Shown in pieces: positions 8,072 through 15,475 of a stretch of DNA of 33,009 nucleotides; positions within the stretch are counted from its first letter, which is position 1; every line of letters starts with the position of its first letter. Under the pieces are notes generated by a model. The model did no database searches and was not told where the DNA came from. It saw nothing but the letters and a program-made list of their open reading frames with translations. This DNA is from Winogradskyella sp. Its GTDB lineage: Bacteria; Bacteroidota; Bacteroidia; Flavobacteriales; Flavobacteriaceae. The translations under genes were made by a program, and so were the position numbers. The stretch spans positions 1 through 33,009 of the forward strand of contig SHBX01000027.1 in NCBI GenBank assembly GCA_004211785.1, read 5' to 3'.

Positions 8072-8623
8072 TTACAAATTATCTGTAAAGTGTCTCCGAC
8101 CTTTATCTTTTTGGAATTTATCTTTATTATAGTCTTTAGATTTTCCTTTAGGAATGGATAAAGATTCCCACTTTTCTCCTTTTATTAACTTTCCTAAATA
8201 TACAATTTGCCCTATATGATAGGCATAATGCATCATCTGCCTATTTATAGCTTCTATAACAGTATGTCCTTGATTCCGGATATAAATGATGCGTTCTAAA
8301 TCACTCTCAGATAACGATTTTATTGCAGAAAACAGACAGTCCCAACCTTTGTTCCAAGCTTCAATAAGTTCTTCTTTTGATTGAAAAGAATCTATAAATT
8401 CATTGTCGCGATGACGCCAATCTTTCTCACCGTCTTCGGTTAAAAAATTAGTCCATCGGCTAAGCATATTCCCAACAATGTGTTTTACAATAATTGAAAT
8501 AGAATTTGAATCTTGAACAAATTCTATTTGAAGTTCTTCAAACGAAAGTTGCGCAAAGGTCTTGTCACCTAGGCTTTTGTAGTATTCAAACTGTTTTATT
8601 GAACTTGCTAAATAGGTTTTCAT
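8072..8623 (-). CDS. DinB-like protein, DUF1572 type
   Basis: A 183-residue cytoplasmic protein with the DinB/YfiT-like four-helix-bundle pattern. The likely metal-binding histidines are H48 (IVKHIVGN), H132 and H136 (MMHYAYHIGQIVYLGK). The C-terminal tail is lysine-rich. DinB-superfamily proteins are metal-dependent enzymes or thiol transferases of mostly unknown substrate; DUF1572 members are common in Flavobacteria and lack an assigned reaction. Its ATG overlaps the msrB stop codon by one base (TAATG), so the two are translationally coupled and transcribed together from upstream of msrB. The link to MsrB suggests a thiol or stress connection, which is inference only. Confidence 0.85.
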   Translation of the reverse strand: MKTYLASSIKQFEYYKSLGDKTFAQLSFEELQIEFVQDSNSISIIVKHIVGNMLSRWTNFLTEDGEKDWRHRDNEFIDSFQSKEELIEAWNKGWDCLFSAIKSLSESDLERIIYIRNQGHTVIEAINRQMMHYAYHIGQIVYLGKLIKGEKWESLSIPKGKSKDYNKDKFQKDKGRRHFTDNL

Positions 8624-9105
8624 TATTTTTCTGAAGGCACAAATTTTAAAGCTACACCATTAATGCAATGCCTCTTACCAGTAGGTTTTGGACCATCATT
8701 AAATACATGACCTAAATGACCGCCACAAGTTGCACAATGTTCTTCTGTACGTGCATACCCAATTTTGTAATCTGTTGAGAAATCAACATTGCCTTTAATT
8801 TCTTTGTAAAAGCTTGGCCAACCTGTTCCAGAATCAAATTTAGTTTCACTTTTAAATAAAGGTGTATTACAAGCCGCACAGTGGTATACACCTTTTTTAT
8901 AATTTTTGTTAAGTGGACTAGTAAATGAGCGTTCCGTGCCAGCTTCTCTAAGGACATAATATTGCATGTCAGATAATTGAGCCTTCCATTCGGAATCTGT
9001 TTTTGTTATTGGAAATTCTTTTTTTTCCTTCTTTTTAGAATTTTGAGCAGAACTGTTGCATCCTAAAAAAAGACAAACCAAAGCAAATAGAGCAATTTTT
9101 TTCAT
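8623..9105 (-). CDS. msrB: Peptide-methionine (R)-S-oxide reductase, lipoprotein form
   Basis: A 160-residue MsrB (SelR) protein. The zinc site is C76/C79 (YHCAACN) and C124/C127 (HCATCGGH). FDSGTGWPSFY (residues 90-100) is the family signature, and the catalytic cysteine is C147 in RHCINGVALKF. The N-terminus MKKIALFALVCLFLGC is a lipoprotein signal with lipidation at C16, so the enzyme is probably anchored in the envelope and repairs oxidised methionine in exported proteins. It reduces methionine-R-sulfoxide back to methionine. The first gene of a two-gene operon with the DinB-like gene. All key residues are present. Confidence 0.95.
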   Translation of the reverse strand: MKKIALFALVCLFLGCNSSAQNSKKKEKKEFPITKTDSEWKAQLSDMQYYVLREAGTERSFTSPLNKNYKKGVYHCAACNTPLFKSETKFDSGTGWPSFYKEIKGNVDFSTDYKIGYARTEEHCATCGGHLGHVFNDGPKPTGKRHCINGVALKFVPSEK

Positions 9106-9226
9106 AATAATATTAAAACTTGTTCTTAGTATAAATATACGTCCTAAGTCGACTTTGAAGGTTTTTGATTACAGATTTTAACATGATTTTTGTACTTTTA
9201 AGGAAATTGTAAAACCATCGACGATA

Positions 9227-10054
9227 ATGAATATTAAAAAATCAATAGCCATATTAGGACTCCTTTTAGTCTTTATTTCATGTGCTACAAACCCTTTTAC
9301 TGGAAAGAAAACAATGGCATTCGTATCTAATGCGCAATTGTTTCCGACTTCTTTTGCACAGTACAATCAAGTTTTAAACGAAAACAAAGTTGTTACAGGG
9401 ACAAAAGACGCAGAAATGATAAAGCGTGTAGGGCAACGTATTGCAGTTGCTGCAGAACGTTGGTTAAATGCTAATGGAAACGAAGGCTATCTTAATGATT
9501 ACAAATGGGAATACTCTTTAATAGATTCTGAACAGATAAATGCTTGGTGTATGCCTGGTGGTAAAATTGCTTTTTATACAGGAATTTTGCCTATAGCAGC
9601 TAATGAAACTGGAGTTGCTGCGATTATGGGGCATGAGGTTGCTCATGCACTTGCTAATCATGGACAACAGCGTATGAGTGCTGCTTATCTTCAACAAGGT
9701 CTAGCATTAGCTGGAAATGTGGCATTAGCTAATGACCCAAAAAGCAGAAATATTTTTAATCAGTCCTATGGTGTTGTATCTACTGTGGGTGGAATGTTAC
9801 CTTTTAGTCGTTCTCATGAAACTCAAGCTGATGAGATAGGAATACGATTAATGGCATTAGCTGGTTATAACCCAGATGAAGCTTCTGAGTTGTGGAAACG
9901 TATGAAAGCTAAGAGTGGAGGGCAATCACCACCAGAATTTATGAGTACACATCCTAGTAATGATACTCGCATTACAAACTTAAAGCAATGGTCACCATTA
10001 GCTAAACAAGAAGCCGCAAAATTTGGTGTTACTGAATTTAGACCAATAAATTAA
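9227..10054 (+). CDS. M48 family metallopeptidase lipoprotein
   Basis: A 275-residue zinc protease. The start MNIKKSIAILGLLLVFISC is a lipoprotein signal with C19 as the lipid-bearing residue. The zinc motif HEVAH is at 136-140 (IMGHEVAHALANH), and the third ligand is probably E198 in SHETQADEIG. The size, lipobox and single domain resemble the periplasmic LoiP/YcaL and BepA-N group, which degrades misfolded or misassembled outer-membrane proteins; that role is inference. No multi-pass membrane part is present, so it is not HtpX. The gene is closed by a hairpin terminator at 10086-10116. Confidence 0.92.
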   Translation: MNIKKSIAILGLLLVFISCATNPFTGKKTMAFVSNAQLFPTSFAQYNQVLNENKVVTGTKDAEMIKRVGQRIAVAAERWLNANGNEGYLNDYKWEYSLIDSEQINAWCMPGGKIAFYTGILPIAANETGVAAIMGHEVAHALANHGQQRMSAAYLQQGLALAGNVALANDPKSRNIFNQSYGVVSTVGGMLPFSRSHETQADEIGIRLMALAGYNPDEASELWKRMKAKSGGQSPPEFMSTHPSNDTRITNLKQWSPLAKQEAAKFGVTEFRPIN

Positions 10055-10085
10055 TCTTTGGATAATAATATATTGTTTACTTTAG

Positions 10086-10116
10086 AAGCCGTTCATTATG
10101 AATGGCTTTTATTTTT
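10086..10116 (+). terminator. Hairpin terminator after the M48 peptidase gene
   Basis: AAGCCGTTCA (10086-10095) pairs with TGAATGGCTT (10099-10108) over a 3-base loop, with one G-T pair, followed by a T-rich tract. The in-frame ATG at 10102 lies inside the right arm, which argues against that start for the next gene. Confidence 0.7.
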
Positions 10117-10122
10117 ATTTAT

Positions 10123-11448
10123 ATGAAAAGAACATTAGAAAAAGGAAGTAAAAAACTTATTAATGCATGGGCGTTTTACGATTGGGCTAATTCGGTATAT
10201 TCTTTAGTAATAAGCACAGCTGTTTTTCCAATTTATTATGACGGTATGACATCAGCTATGGCTAACAGTAATGGCGAAATTGAATTTTTGGGAACACTAT
10301 GGAATTCAACAACATTGTTAAATTATACTATAGGATTATATATGCTAGTAGTAGCGTTTATTTCTCCAATATTATCTGGTATTGCCGATTATACTGGGAA
10401 TAAACTCAAATTTATTAAATTCTTCTGCTTGCTAGGTTCTATATCAGTGGCTTGCCTATTCTTCTTTAAAGATGAAAGTACACTTTGGGTTGGAATTTTA
10501 TGTACAATTACCGCAGGTATAGGTTTCTGGGGAAGTATTGTTTTTTATAATGCATATTTACCTGAGGTTGCCCATCCAGAACAACAAGACAATGTAAGTG
10601 CTAAAGGATTTATATATGGGTATTTGGGTTCTGTATTATTGCTTATTATAAGTCTTGTGTTAATAGAAACTGAAGTTTTTGGTCTTTATGATAAAGCATT
10701 CGGTTCTCGAATAACTTTTTTATTAGTTGGTGTTTGGTGGATTGGTTTTGCACAAATCACGTACAAAAGGCTTTCTAAATTACGTGTAAGTGAGCGTCAG
10801 AAAACATCTAGTCAATCTATAATCTGGAGTGGTTTTAAAGAATTAAAAACAGTTGCTAATGAGATAGTGGGTTATCCACAATTAAGAACATTTTTAATTT
10901 CTTTCTTTCTTTTTAGTGTAGGCGCACAAACCATTATATATATGGCAGGAATCTTTGGTAGTAATGAATTGGGGTTGCCAACAATGAATTTAATACTTAC
11001 AATTTTAGTAGTACAACTTGTAGCTGTGGTAGGTGCTTATTTGTTTTCTAGATTATCTAACAGAATAGGAAATATAAAAACTCTAAAAATTACTATAGCA
11101 ATATGGTGTTTGGTTTGCTTTATAGCATTTATGATTGATAAATCGCAAGAAAATGTTGAGTTATATTTTTATGGACTTGGAGGTTTACTAGGCTTAGTTT
11201 TAGGGGCTATTCAATCTATTTCTCGTTCTACTTACTCAAAATTATTACCAGAAACAACAGACACTGCAACCTACTTTAGTTTTTATGATGTGACCGAAAA
11301 GATTGCAATAGTTTTAGGAATGATTGTTTTTGGATTACTTATTTCAATTACGGGTTCTATGCAGTGGTCTGTACTAAGTTTAGGTGTATTCTTTCTAATT
11401 TCTTTTGTTGTATTAAGCACTATAGGAAAGACAAAATATGTAAAATAA
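10123..11448 (+). CDS. UMF1-type MFS transporter
   Basis: With start at 10123 (MKRTLEKGSKKLINAWAFYD) the protein is 441 residues. An upstream in-frame ATG at 10102 is rejected because it sits in the terminator hairpin. WAFYDWANSVYSLVISTAVFP near the N-terminus is characteristic of the UMF1/Atg22-like branch of the major facilitator superfamily. About 12 hydrophobic segments follow, with IADYTGNKLKFIKF as the loop after helix 2. It is an inner-membrane transporter; members of this branch are linked to amino-acid or solute efflux, but the substrate cannot be read from sequence. The close spacing to the terminator means it needs either a promoter overlapping 10058-10085 (weak candidate) or read-through. 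Confidence 0.9.
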   Translation: MKRTLEKGSKKLINAWAFYDWANSVYSLVISTAVFPIYYDGMTSAMANSNGEIEFLGTLWNSTTLLNYTIGLYMLVVAFISPILSGIADYTGNKLKFIKFFCLLGSISVACLFFFKDESTLWVGILCTITAGIGFWGSIVFYNAYLPEVAHPEQQDNVSAKGFIYGYLGSVLLLIISLVLIETEVFGLYDKAFGSRITFLLVGVWWIGFAQITYKRLSKLRVSERQKTSSQSIIWSGFKELKTVANEIVGYPQLRTFLISFFLFSVGAQTIIYMAGIFGSNELGLPTMNLILTILVVQLVAVVGAYLFSRLSNRIGNIKTLKITIAIWCLVCFIAFMIDKSQENVELYFYGLGGLLGLVLGAIQSISRSTYSKLLPETTDTATYFSFYDVTEKIAIVLGMIVFGLLISITGSMQWSVLSLGVFFLISFVVLSTIGKTKYVK

Positions 11449-11452
11449 AAGC

Positions 11453-11460
11453 TATGTTTG
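11453..11460 (+). promoter_or_regulatory. Candidate -7 element for the lipocalin-like lipoprotein gene
   Basis: TATGTTTG is a perfect TAnnTTTG, 31 bases before the ATG at 11492 and just after the transporter stop. No good -33 TTG is seen at the usual distance. Confidence 0.45.
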
Positions 11461-11491
11461 TAATCTAAAAACCCAATTCTATATCTATAAA

Positions 11492-12229
11492 ATGAAAAAA
11501 GTAATAGTTTTATTTTGTGTCTTTTTGTTATGTACAGCATTCCAATGCGAAGATGAATCTTTAGAAGGTCAATTTTTAACTCCTGAAGCTGCGGCTTGTC
11601 AAGTGGCTACATTAGAGACTGCAGAAGCAGCATTAGCGTTCTTAGGAGCAGGAAATGATACGTTTACCGAAATATGTAACGCATATAAAGATGCTATTGA
11701 AGCACAAATACTGGCATGTGGTGATGAAGACGGTAACTTACAAGCTATAGTTGAGCAATTGGGCGATTGTACTATAACAACAAGTCCAGATGCAGATATT
11801 GTAGGGACTTGGTTATTAACGGCCTGGATAGGTGAGGAGCCAATTGATTTAAATAATGACGGCGCTGAGAATGTCAATTTTTTAGAAGAAATGGATTGCT
11901 ATAATAATGAAACATTAGTTTTTAATAATGACGGTACTGGAGCTTCTGTAAGTACATCATTTGCAGATATAGAAATCTTTCTTGAAGTAGGTTCTACTAA
12001 TTCAGTAGATTTTAATGTAGAATGTATAGAAGAAGACGAAACTACAGATTTTACATGGCAACAATCGGGCACTATGGTTTCAATAACTGACGTTTTTGGT
12101 ACTAATGATTGGGAATTAGACGGCAATACGTTATCAATTTTAATTCCAGAAGGGTTTTCTGTTATAAATACTGACGATGCTTCTGTTAATACTATTCAAG
12201 ATTTAACTTTTGTTTATACAAAGCAATAA
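11492..12229 (+). CDS. Lipocalin-like domain lipoprotein
   Basis: A 245-residue lipoprotein. The signal MKKVIVLFCVFLLCTAFQC has C19 as the likely lipidated residue. Residues 35-95 form a small cysteine-containing helical segment (cysteines 36, 62, 76 and 93), which may hold disulfides. From residue 103, DIVGTWLLTAWIGEEPIDL begins a lipocalin-like barrel with the usual GTW opening and the late pattern WELDGNTLSI. Domains of this kind are common in Bacteroidota surface or periplasmic lipoproteins, and ligands are not known. The gene has its own promoter candidate and a perfect bidirectional terminator downstream, so it is probably monocistronic. Confidence 0.82.
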   Translation: MKKVIVLFCVFLLCTAFQCEDESLEGQFLTPEAAACQVATLETAEAALAFLGAGNDTFTEICNAYKDAIEAQILACGDEDGNLQAIVEQLGDCTITTSPDADIVGTWLLTAWIGEEPIDLNNDGAENVNFLEEMDCYNNETLVFNNDGTGASVSTSFADIEIFLEVGSTNSVDFNVECIEEDETTDFTWQQSGTMVSITDVFGTNDWELDGNTLSILIPEGFSVINTDDASVNTIQDLTFVYTKQ

Positions 12230-12246
12230 TTTATTTAATATATAAT

Positions 12247-12278
12247 AAATAAGCCGCTAAATATTTAGCGGCTTATTT
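12247..12278. terminator. Bidirectional terminator (perfect 32-base palindrome)
   Basis: 12247-12262 is the exact reverse complement of 12263-12278, with core AAGCCGCTAAATATTTAGCG and A/T ends usable on both strands. It separates the lipocalin-like gene from the converging end of the sigma operon. Confidence 0.9.
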
Positions 12279-12299
12279 TATTTGATAAGAATCACTTTT

Positions 12300-13031
12300 T
12301 TAATTCTCAATACTTCCAGACCCAGATACTTTAGTATCTTCTTTTGTTGGGTTACCACGATATTCTATATCGCCAGAGCCTGCAACTCGTGCTTTAAGTT
12401 CTCCAGAACAGTTCACAGAGATATCTCCCGATCCAGCAATTTTTGCATCAACATTAACAGAGTTTAACTTAAATCCATGGATGTCACCAGAACCAGCCAC
12501 AGAAGCTTTAAGATTTTCTGCGTTCCCTTTTAGAGTTAAGTCACCAGAACCAGCAACACTAGCTTTGGTATAATCTGTATCAATATTTAAAATTAAATCT
12601 CCAGATCCAGCCACGGCTGCAGAAAAATCTTTAGATTTAATAGTGCCTTCATTCCAAACATCTCCAGAACCAGCTAAAGATACGCCATCTATATCTCTAT
12701 AAGGAATTGTAATTATTAAAGGTTTGTTGTTACTAGGTCTAATGTTTTTTCCATTTTTTACTTTTACCACTAGAGTTCCATTTTTCACTTCTGTAACAAT
12801 GTACTCTAATAAGTTTGATTCTCCTTTAATAGTAATCTTGCCTTCTGTACCCTCAACAAGCTTAAAGTCCATAGAGCCACCACATTTAACGGCGTCATAC
12901 TCTCCAGTAGTTCTCGTAATTGTTGTAACCTCTCCATTTCCTTTTACACCTTTTCCGCCCCACCATTGTGCGTTAGAAATTGTGATTGTTGATAAAAAGA
13001 CTAAGCATAATAAAAATTTTAAATTTTTCAT
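12300..13031 (-). CDS. Head GIN domain protein (DUF2807)
   Basis: A 243-residue exported protein with a signal peptide (residues 1-22, MKNLKFLLCLVFLSTITISNAQ). From residue 120 it holds a run of AGSGD motifs at 120, 141, 160, 179, 199 and 217, and a final SGSGS at 236, spaced 18-21 residues apart. This periodicity is that of a right-handed beta-helix, as in the head GIN (DUF2807) family. The function of the family is unsettled; it was first described as a putative adhesin head. Last gene of the sigma operon, 46 bases after the DUF4097-like gene, with a small perfect inverted repeat in that gap. It probably acts in the periplasm or at the cell surface. Confidence 0.92.
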   Translation of the reverse strand: MKNLKFLLCLVFLSTITISNAQWWGGKGVKGNGEVTTITRTTGEYDAVKCGGSMDFKLVEGTEGKITIKGESNLLEYIVTEVKNGTLVVKVKNGKNIRPSNNKPLIITIPYRDIDGVSLAGSGDVWNEGTIKSKDFSAAVAGSGDLILNIDTDYTKASVAGSGDLTLKGNAENLKASVAGSGDIHGFKLNSVNVDAKIAGSGDISVNCSGELKARVAGSGDIEYRGNPTKEDTKVSGSGSIEN

Positions 13032-13049
13032 GATTTTTAAATTTTAGTG

Positions 13050-13065
13050 TGAACACAAGTGTTCA
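13050..13065. repeat. Perfect inverted repeat upstream of the head GIN gene
   Basis: TGAACAC-AA-GTGTTCA lies in the 46-base gap between the DUF4097-like stop and the head GIN start. It could be an operator or an mRNA hairpin that lets the last gene be expressed differently. There is no T run, so it is not a terminator. Confidence 0.6.
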
Positions 13066-13077
13066 TTTTTTGATTAA

Positions 13078-14169
13078 TTATTGTTTTTTAAATGTTACAC
13101 TTCCGAATTCAGAACTTATCTTAACTAGATTATTTGAGGAATTATCTCCATAACTTCCTGAATAATATTTGTCTGAAGATTTAAGTCTTCTTTTAGTAAA
13201 ATTGAAGTTATCAGTATTTTTTAAAGAAGCATGTTCTAGATTTATATCAAAATTAAAATTGTAAGCCGAGTCATAGCCTAGATAGATACGAGCATGTTCT
13301 GCATCAATACTTATATTTTGTGCATTAGAAGCCATTTTACCAATTTTTACACTTCCAAAATCAGATTTTACAGATACATTTTTATATACAGTACCTATAA
13401 GTAAAGTCAAATGGTCTGCATTCCCAGTAATATTGTTTACATTATCTACTTTTAATGACTTAAAATCACAATTATATGTAATGTTTTCTGCAGTTTCAAT
13501 ATGCCCTGATGTATGATCTGCGCTAATATTTAAATCCTTTGTTTTTGCAACTGTATAACTACTAAAATCTGCATTTATTTTTCCGCTTTTTATATATTCG
13601 AAATAGCAGTTCTTGGTATGATCAAAATTTAATTCATTACCATCTGCCATAAGTTCTTTAGTGGTGATATTCCCGTGGTCACAATTTATTTTTGCGACAC
13701 CTTTAAGTGTATCTACATTGACATTTCCAAAATCATTATTAATGTCTATGGAATTAGTAATAGGTATCTTAATTACATAATTGATTTCTAATTTCAGATT
13801 CATTTTTTTACCCCAATTCCACCAATTTGATTTATTTTTTTCAATTTTTGTTATAGCAGAAACTAAACTATTCGTTGCAGAAAAATCTATATCTATTCTT
13901 TCTAAACGGTCTTCAATCTTATCTTCATCATTACCGCTTACTCTGATTAAAATATCAAATTCGATTGTGTTTTTATCCCATGTGATAATATCTACATTCC
14001 CAAATTTGTTATTTACTTTTAAGGTTGCGTTTTTATCAACCTTATAAGACTTTTGAATGACGCGTTCTCTAGTTGTAACTTTATCACTTAATGTGGTAAC
14101 ATTAGCAAAAATTAATGTGGGTAGTATTAATAAAACAATTAATAACTTATAATGTATTGTCTGTCTCAT
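13078..14169 (-). CDS. Exported DUF4097-like beta-helix protein
   Basis: A 363-residue protein with an N-terminal hydrophobic signal (MRQTIHYKLLIVLLILPTLIFA). The mature part opens with YKVDKNATLKVNNKFGNVDI, followed by repeated strands that alternate phrases of the kind FGNVNV, DHGNIT, DFSSYT, DFGSVKI and EFGSVTF. This repeated [D/E]-[F/H]-G-[N/S] pattern is typical of DUF4097/DUF2807-like parallel beta-helix proteins. The function is unknown; it is probably periplasmic or surface-exposed. Its start overlaps the end of the anti-sigma gene by 23 bases, so the two are translationally linked and it belongs to the stress-signalling operon. Confidence 0.85.
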   Translation of the reverse strand: MRQTIHYKLLIVLLILPTLIFANVTTLSDKVTTRERVIQKSYKVDKNATLKVNNKFGNVDIITWDKNTIEFDILIRVSGNDEDKIEDRLERIDIDFSATNSLVSAITKIEKNKSNWWNWGKKMNLKLEINYVIKIPITNSIDINNDFGNVNVDTLKGVAKINCDHGNITTKELMADGNELNFDHTKNCYFEYIKSGKINADFSSYTVAKTKDLNISADHTSGHIETAENITYNCDFKSLKVDNVNNITGNADHLTLLIGTVYKNVSVKSDFGSVKIGKMASNAQNISIDAEHARIYLGYDSAYNFNFDINLEHASLKNTDNFNFTKRRLKSSDKYYSGSYGDNSSNNLVKISSEFGSVTFKKQ

Positions 14170-14695
14170 ATTTTATTTCTTTTAAGTCTTCGATTTTATC
14201 TAAAATGTTGTTAAGTATGTCTATTCTACTTTGAAAATTGGATATCATAGCGTAAATAACACGTTTATCATTACCACTTTCTTTGAGGTCATTCACCAAC
14301 GTAGTATAATCATCTTCTAAAGTTTTTAATTGCCTTTCTGCCTCATATATTATGCTTTCTGTAAGCGGAGAGCGCTCAGCATCTAATTTTATTAATTCTT
14401 CTTTAATGGTTGCTGTAAAAAAATCTTGCGCTTCTGACATCTCAGGAGAGACACTTGCTAATCCGGTTTCTTCATGTGTATCTAAACTTGTAAAAACGGT
14501 TAAACAAATAACTATACTAGCAGCAATGGCTATGAAAGGCTTCCAAATAGTATTAAAACTGTTTCCTTTTTTTGCAACATCACCTATTTGGAGTTTTTCT
14601 CTAAACCTTGCCTCATGGCCTGTATTTGGTTTCTCTAGATCAAACTGACCTTGAAGTTTTTCAAATAGATTATCAAAATTGTCGTTGTTACTCAT
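14147..14695 (-). CDS. Putative anti-sigma factor, single-pass membrane protein
   Basis: A 182-residue protein with one membrane segment at about residues 53-70 (PFIAIAASIVICLTVFTS). The first 50 residues are polar and predicted cytoplasmic. Residues 71-182 are predicted periplasmic and rich in helix, with coiled-coil character. There is no signal peptide. The start is 3 bases after the sigma-factor stop. Size, topology and the position directly after an ECF sigma gene fit a membrane anti-sigma factor, but I see no zinc-binding HxxxCxxC, so it would not be a ZAS-type one. The role is inferred from context. A signal sensed on the periplasmic side would release the sigma factor. Confidence 0.72.
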   Translation of the reverse strand: MSNNDNFDNLFEKLQGQFDLEKPNTGHEARFREKLQIGDVAKKGNSFNTIWKPFIAIAASIVICLTVFTSLDTHEETGLASVSPEMSEAQDFFTATIKEELIKLDAERSPLTESIIYEAERQLKTLEDDYTTLVNDLKESGNDKRVIYAMISNFQSRIDILNNILDKIEDLKEIKYETDNTL

Positions 14696-14698
14696 AAT

Positions 14699-15250
14699 TT
14701 ATGCGCTAATGCTTAGTTTTTGTCTTAAGCTTTCTTTTGCTCTAGAGATTAATGTTCTGCAATTACCTTGCGACATATTCATAATTTCAGAAATTTCTTC
14801 ATAGTCATAACCTTCAATTAAATGCAATGTCAGACTTAAACTATAATTAGATTTTAACTGTTTAATGGCTTTCAAAATGTACATTACTTTATCCTTTTGT
14901 AAGTCATCTTCTTCTAATCCAATGGTGTCTTCCACTTTATACATCACATCATCTAAAGCTATAGTGTTTTCTTTAGTTTTTTTGTTGTATTCTGCAATAC
15001 TATTATTAACTACAATTCTTTTTAACCATGAACCAAAAACAGATTTATCTTTTAATGTTTCTAGTTTAGAAAATGCAGTTAAAAAAGACTCTTGCATAAT
15101 ATCTTCCGCCTTATAAGAATCTCTTACAATTCTCAAAGATGTATTATACATAGCTTTATAGTAACGGTTGTAAATCTCTAATTGTGCACGTTGATTGCCC
15201 GTACTACAAAGCGTTAGTTGCTGTTCGATATCTTGATTGGTTGATGACAA
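14699..15250 (-). CDS. ECF-type RNA polymerase sigma factor
   Basis: A 183-residue sigma-70 family protein. Region 2 runs from about residue 22 to 90, with the core-binding and -10 recognition segment YYKAMYNTSLRIVRDSYKAED and the motif GSWLKRIVVNNSIAEY. Region 4 (about 125-178) contains EGYDYEEISEIMNMSQGNCR and the recognition helix RTLISRAKESLRQKL. Region 1.1 and region 3 are absent, as in ECF sigmas. The start codon is TTG at 15250: a TAG stop lies two codons upstream, and no ATG occurs before residue 34, which would cut into region 2. It heads the operon with anti-sigma, DUF4097-like and head GIN genes, and a promoter resembling an ECF target lies just upstream. Confidence 0.93.
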   Translation of the reverse strand: MSSTNQDIEQQLTLCSTGNQRAQLEIYNRYYKAMYNTSLRIVRDSYKAEDIMQESFLTAFSKLETLKDKSVFGSWLKRIVVNNSIAEYNKKTKENTIALDDVMYKVEDTIGLEEDDLQKDKVMYILKAIKQLKSNYSLSLTLHLIEGYDYEEISEIMNMSQGNCRTLISRAKESLRQKLSISA

Positions 15251-15264
15251 AAACTAATGCTTTA

Positions 15265-15296
15265 CTTATAGATAGGCTTTAAAATGAAGTGTTACA
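15265..15296 (-). promoter_or_regulatory. Candidate autoregulated ECF promoter of the sigma operon
   Basis: On the minus strand TGTAACA (15296-15290) is followed about 14 bases later by CTATCTATAAG (15275-15265). The AAC core of the -35 is typical of ECF promoters. No housekeeping TAnnTTTG is found upstream of the gene. The position would give a leader of about 10 bases before the TTG start at 15250. Autoregulation is inference. Confidence 0.4.
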
Positions 15297-15475
15297 GTTT
15301 TTAGAAAAAAAGTTTTTAGTTTTAATTCTAACATGGCACAACAATTGAATTTATTGTAATGAAGATAGCTTATAAACGGCTATATATCAAAGTATCTAAC
15401 GTAAAGTTAGAAAATGTATAACGAAAGATTAGTACATTCTTTGTCTTTTAATGACAGAATGGCTTAAAATATAGT

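Noticed and set aside
8712..8957. Alternative frame inside msrB, and a minus-strand frame inside zapA (1014-1292)
   Set aside because: They overlap well-supported genes with full active-site or family signatures and show no protein features of their own.
9165..9200. Promoter for the M48 gene (TTG 9165-9167, TACTTTTA 9193-9200)
   Set aside because: The 25-base spacing is too long and the -7 element is imperfect, so it is not listed as a feature.
15359..15421. A 20-codon open frame (MKIAYKRLYIKVSNVKLENV) between the sigma gene and lon
   Set aside because: Too short, with no promoter, no family resemblance, and expected by chance in AT-rich spacer.
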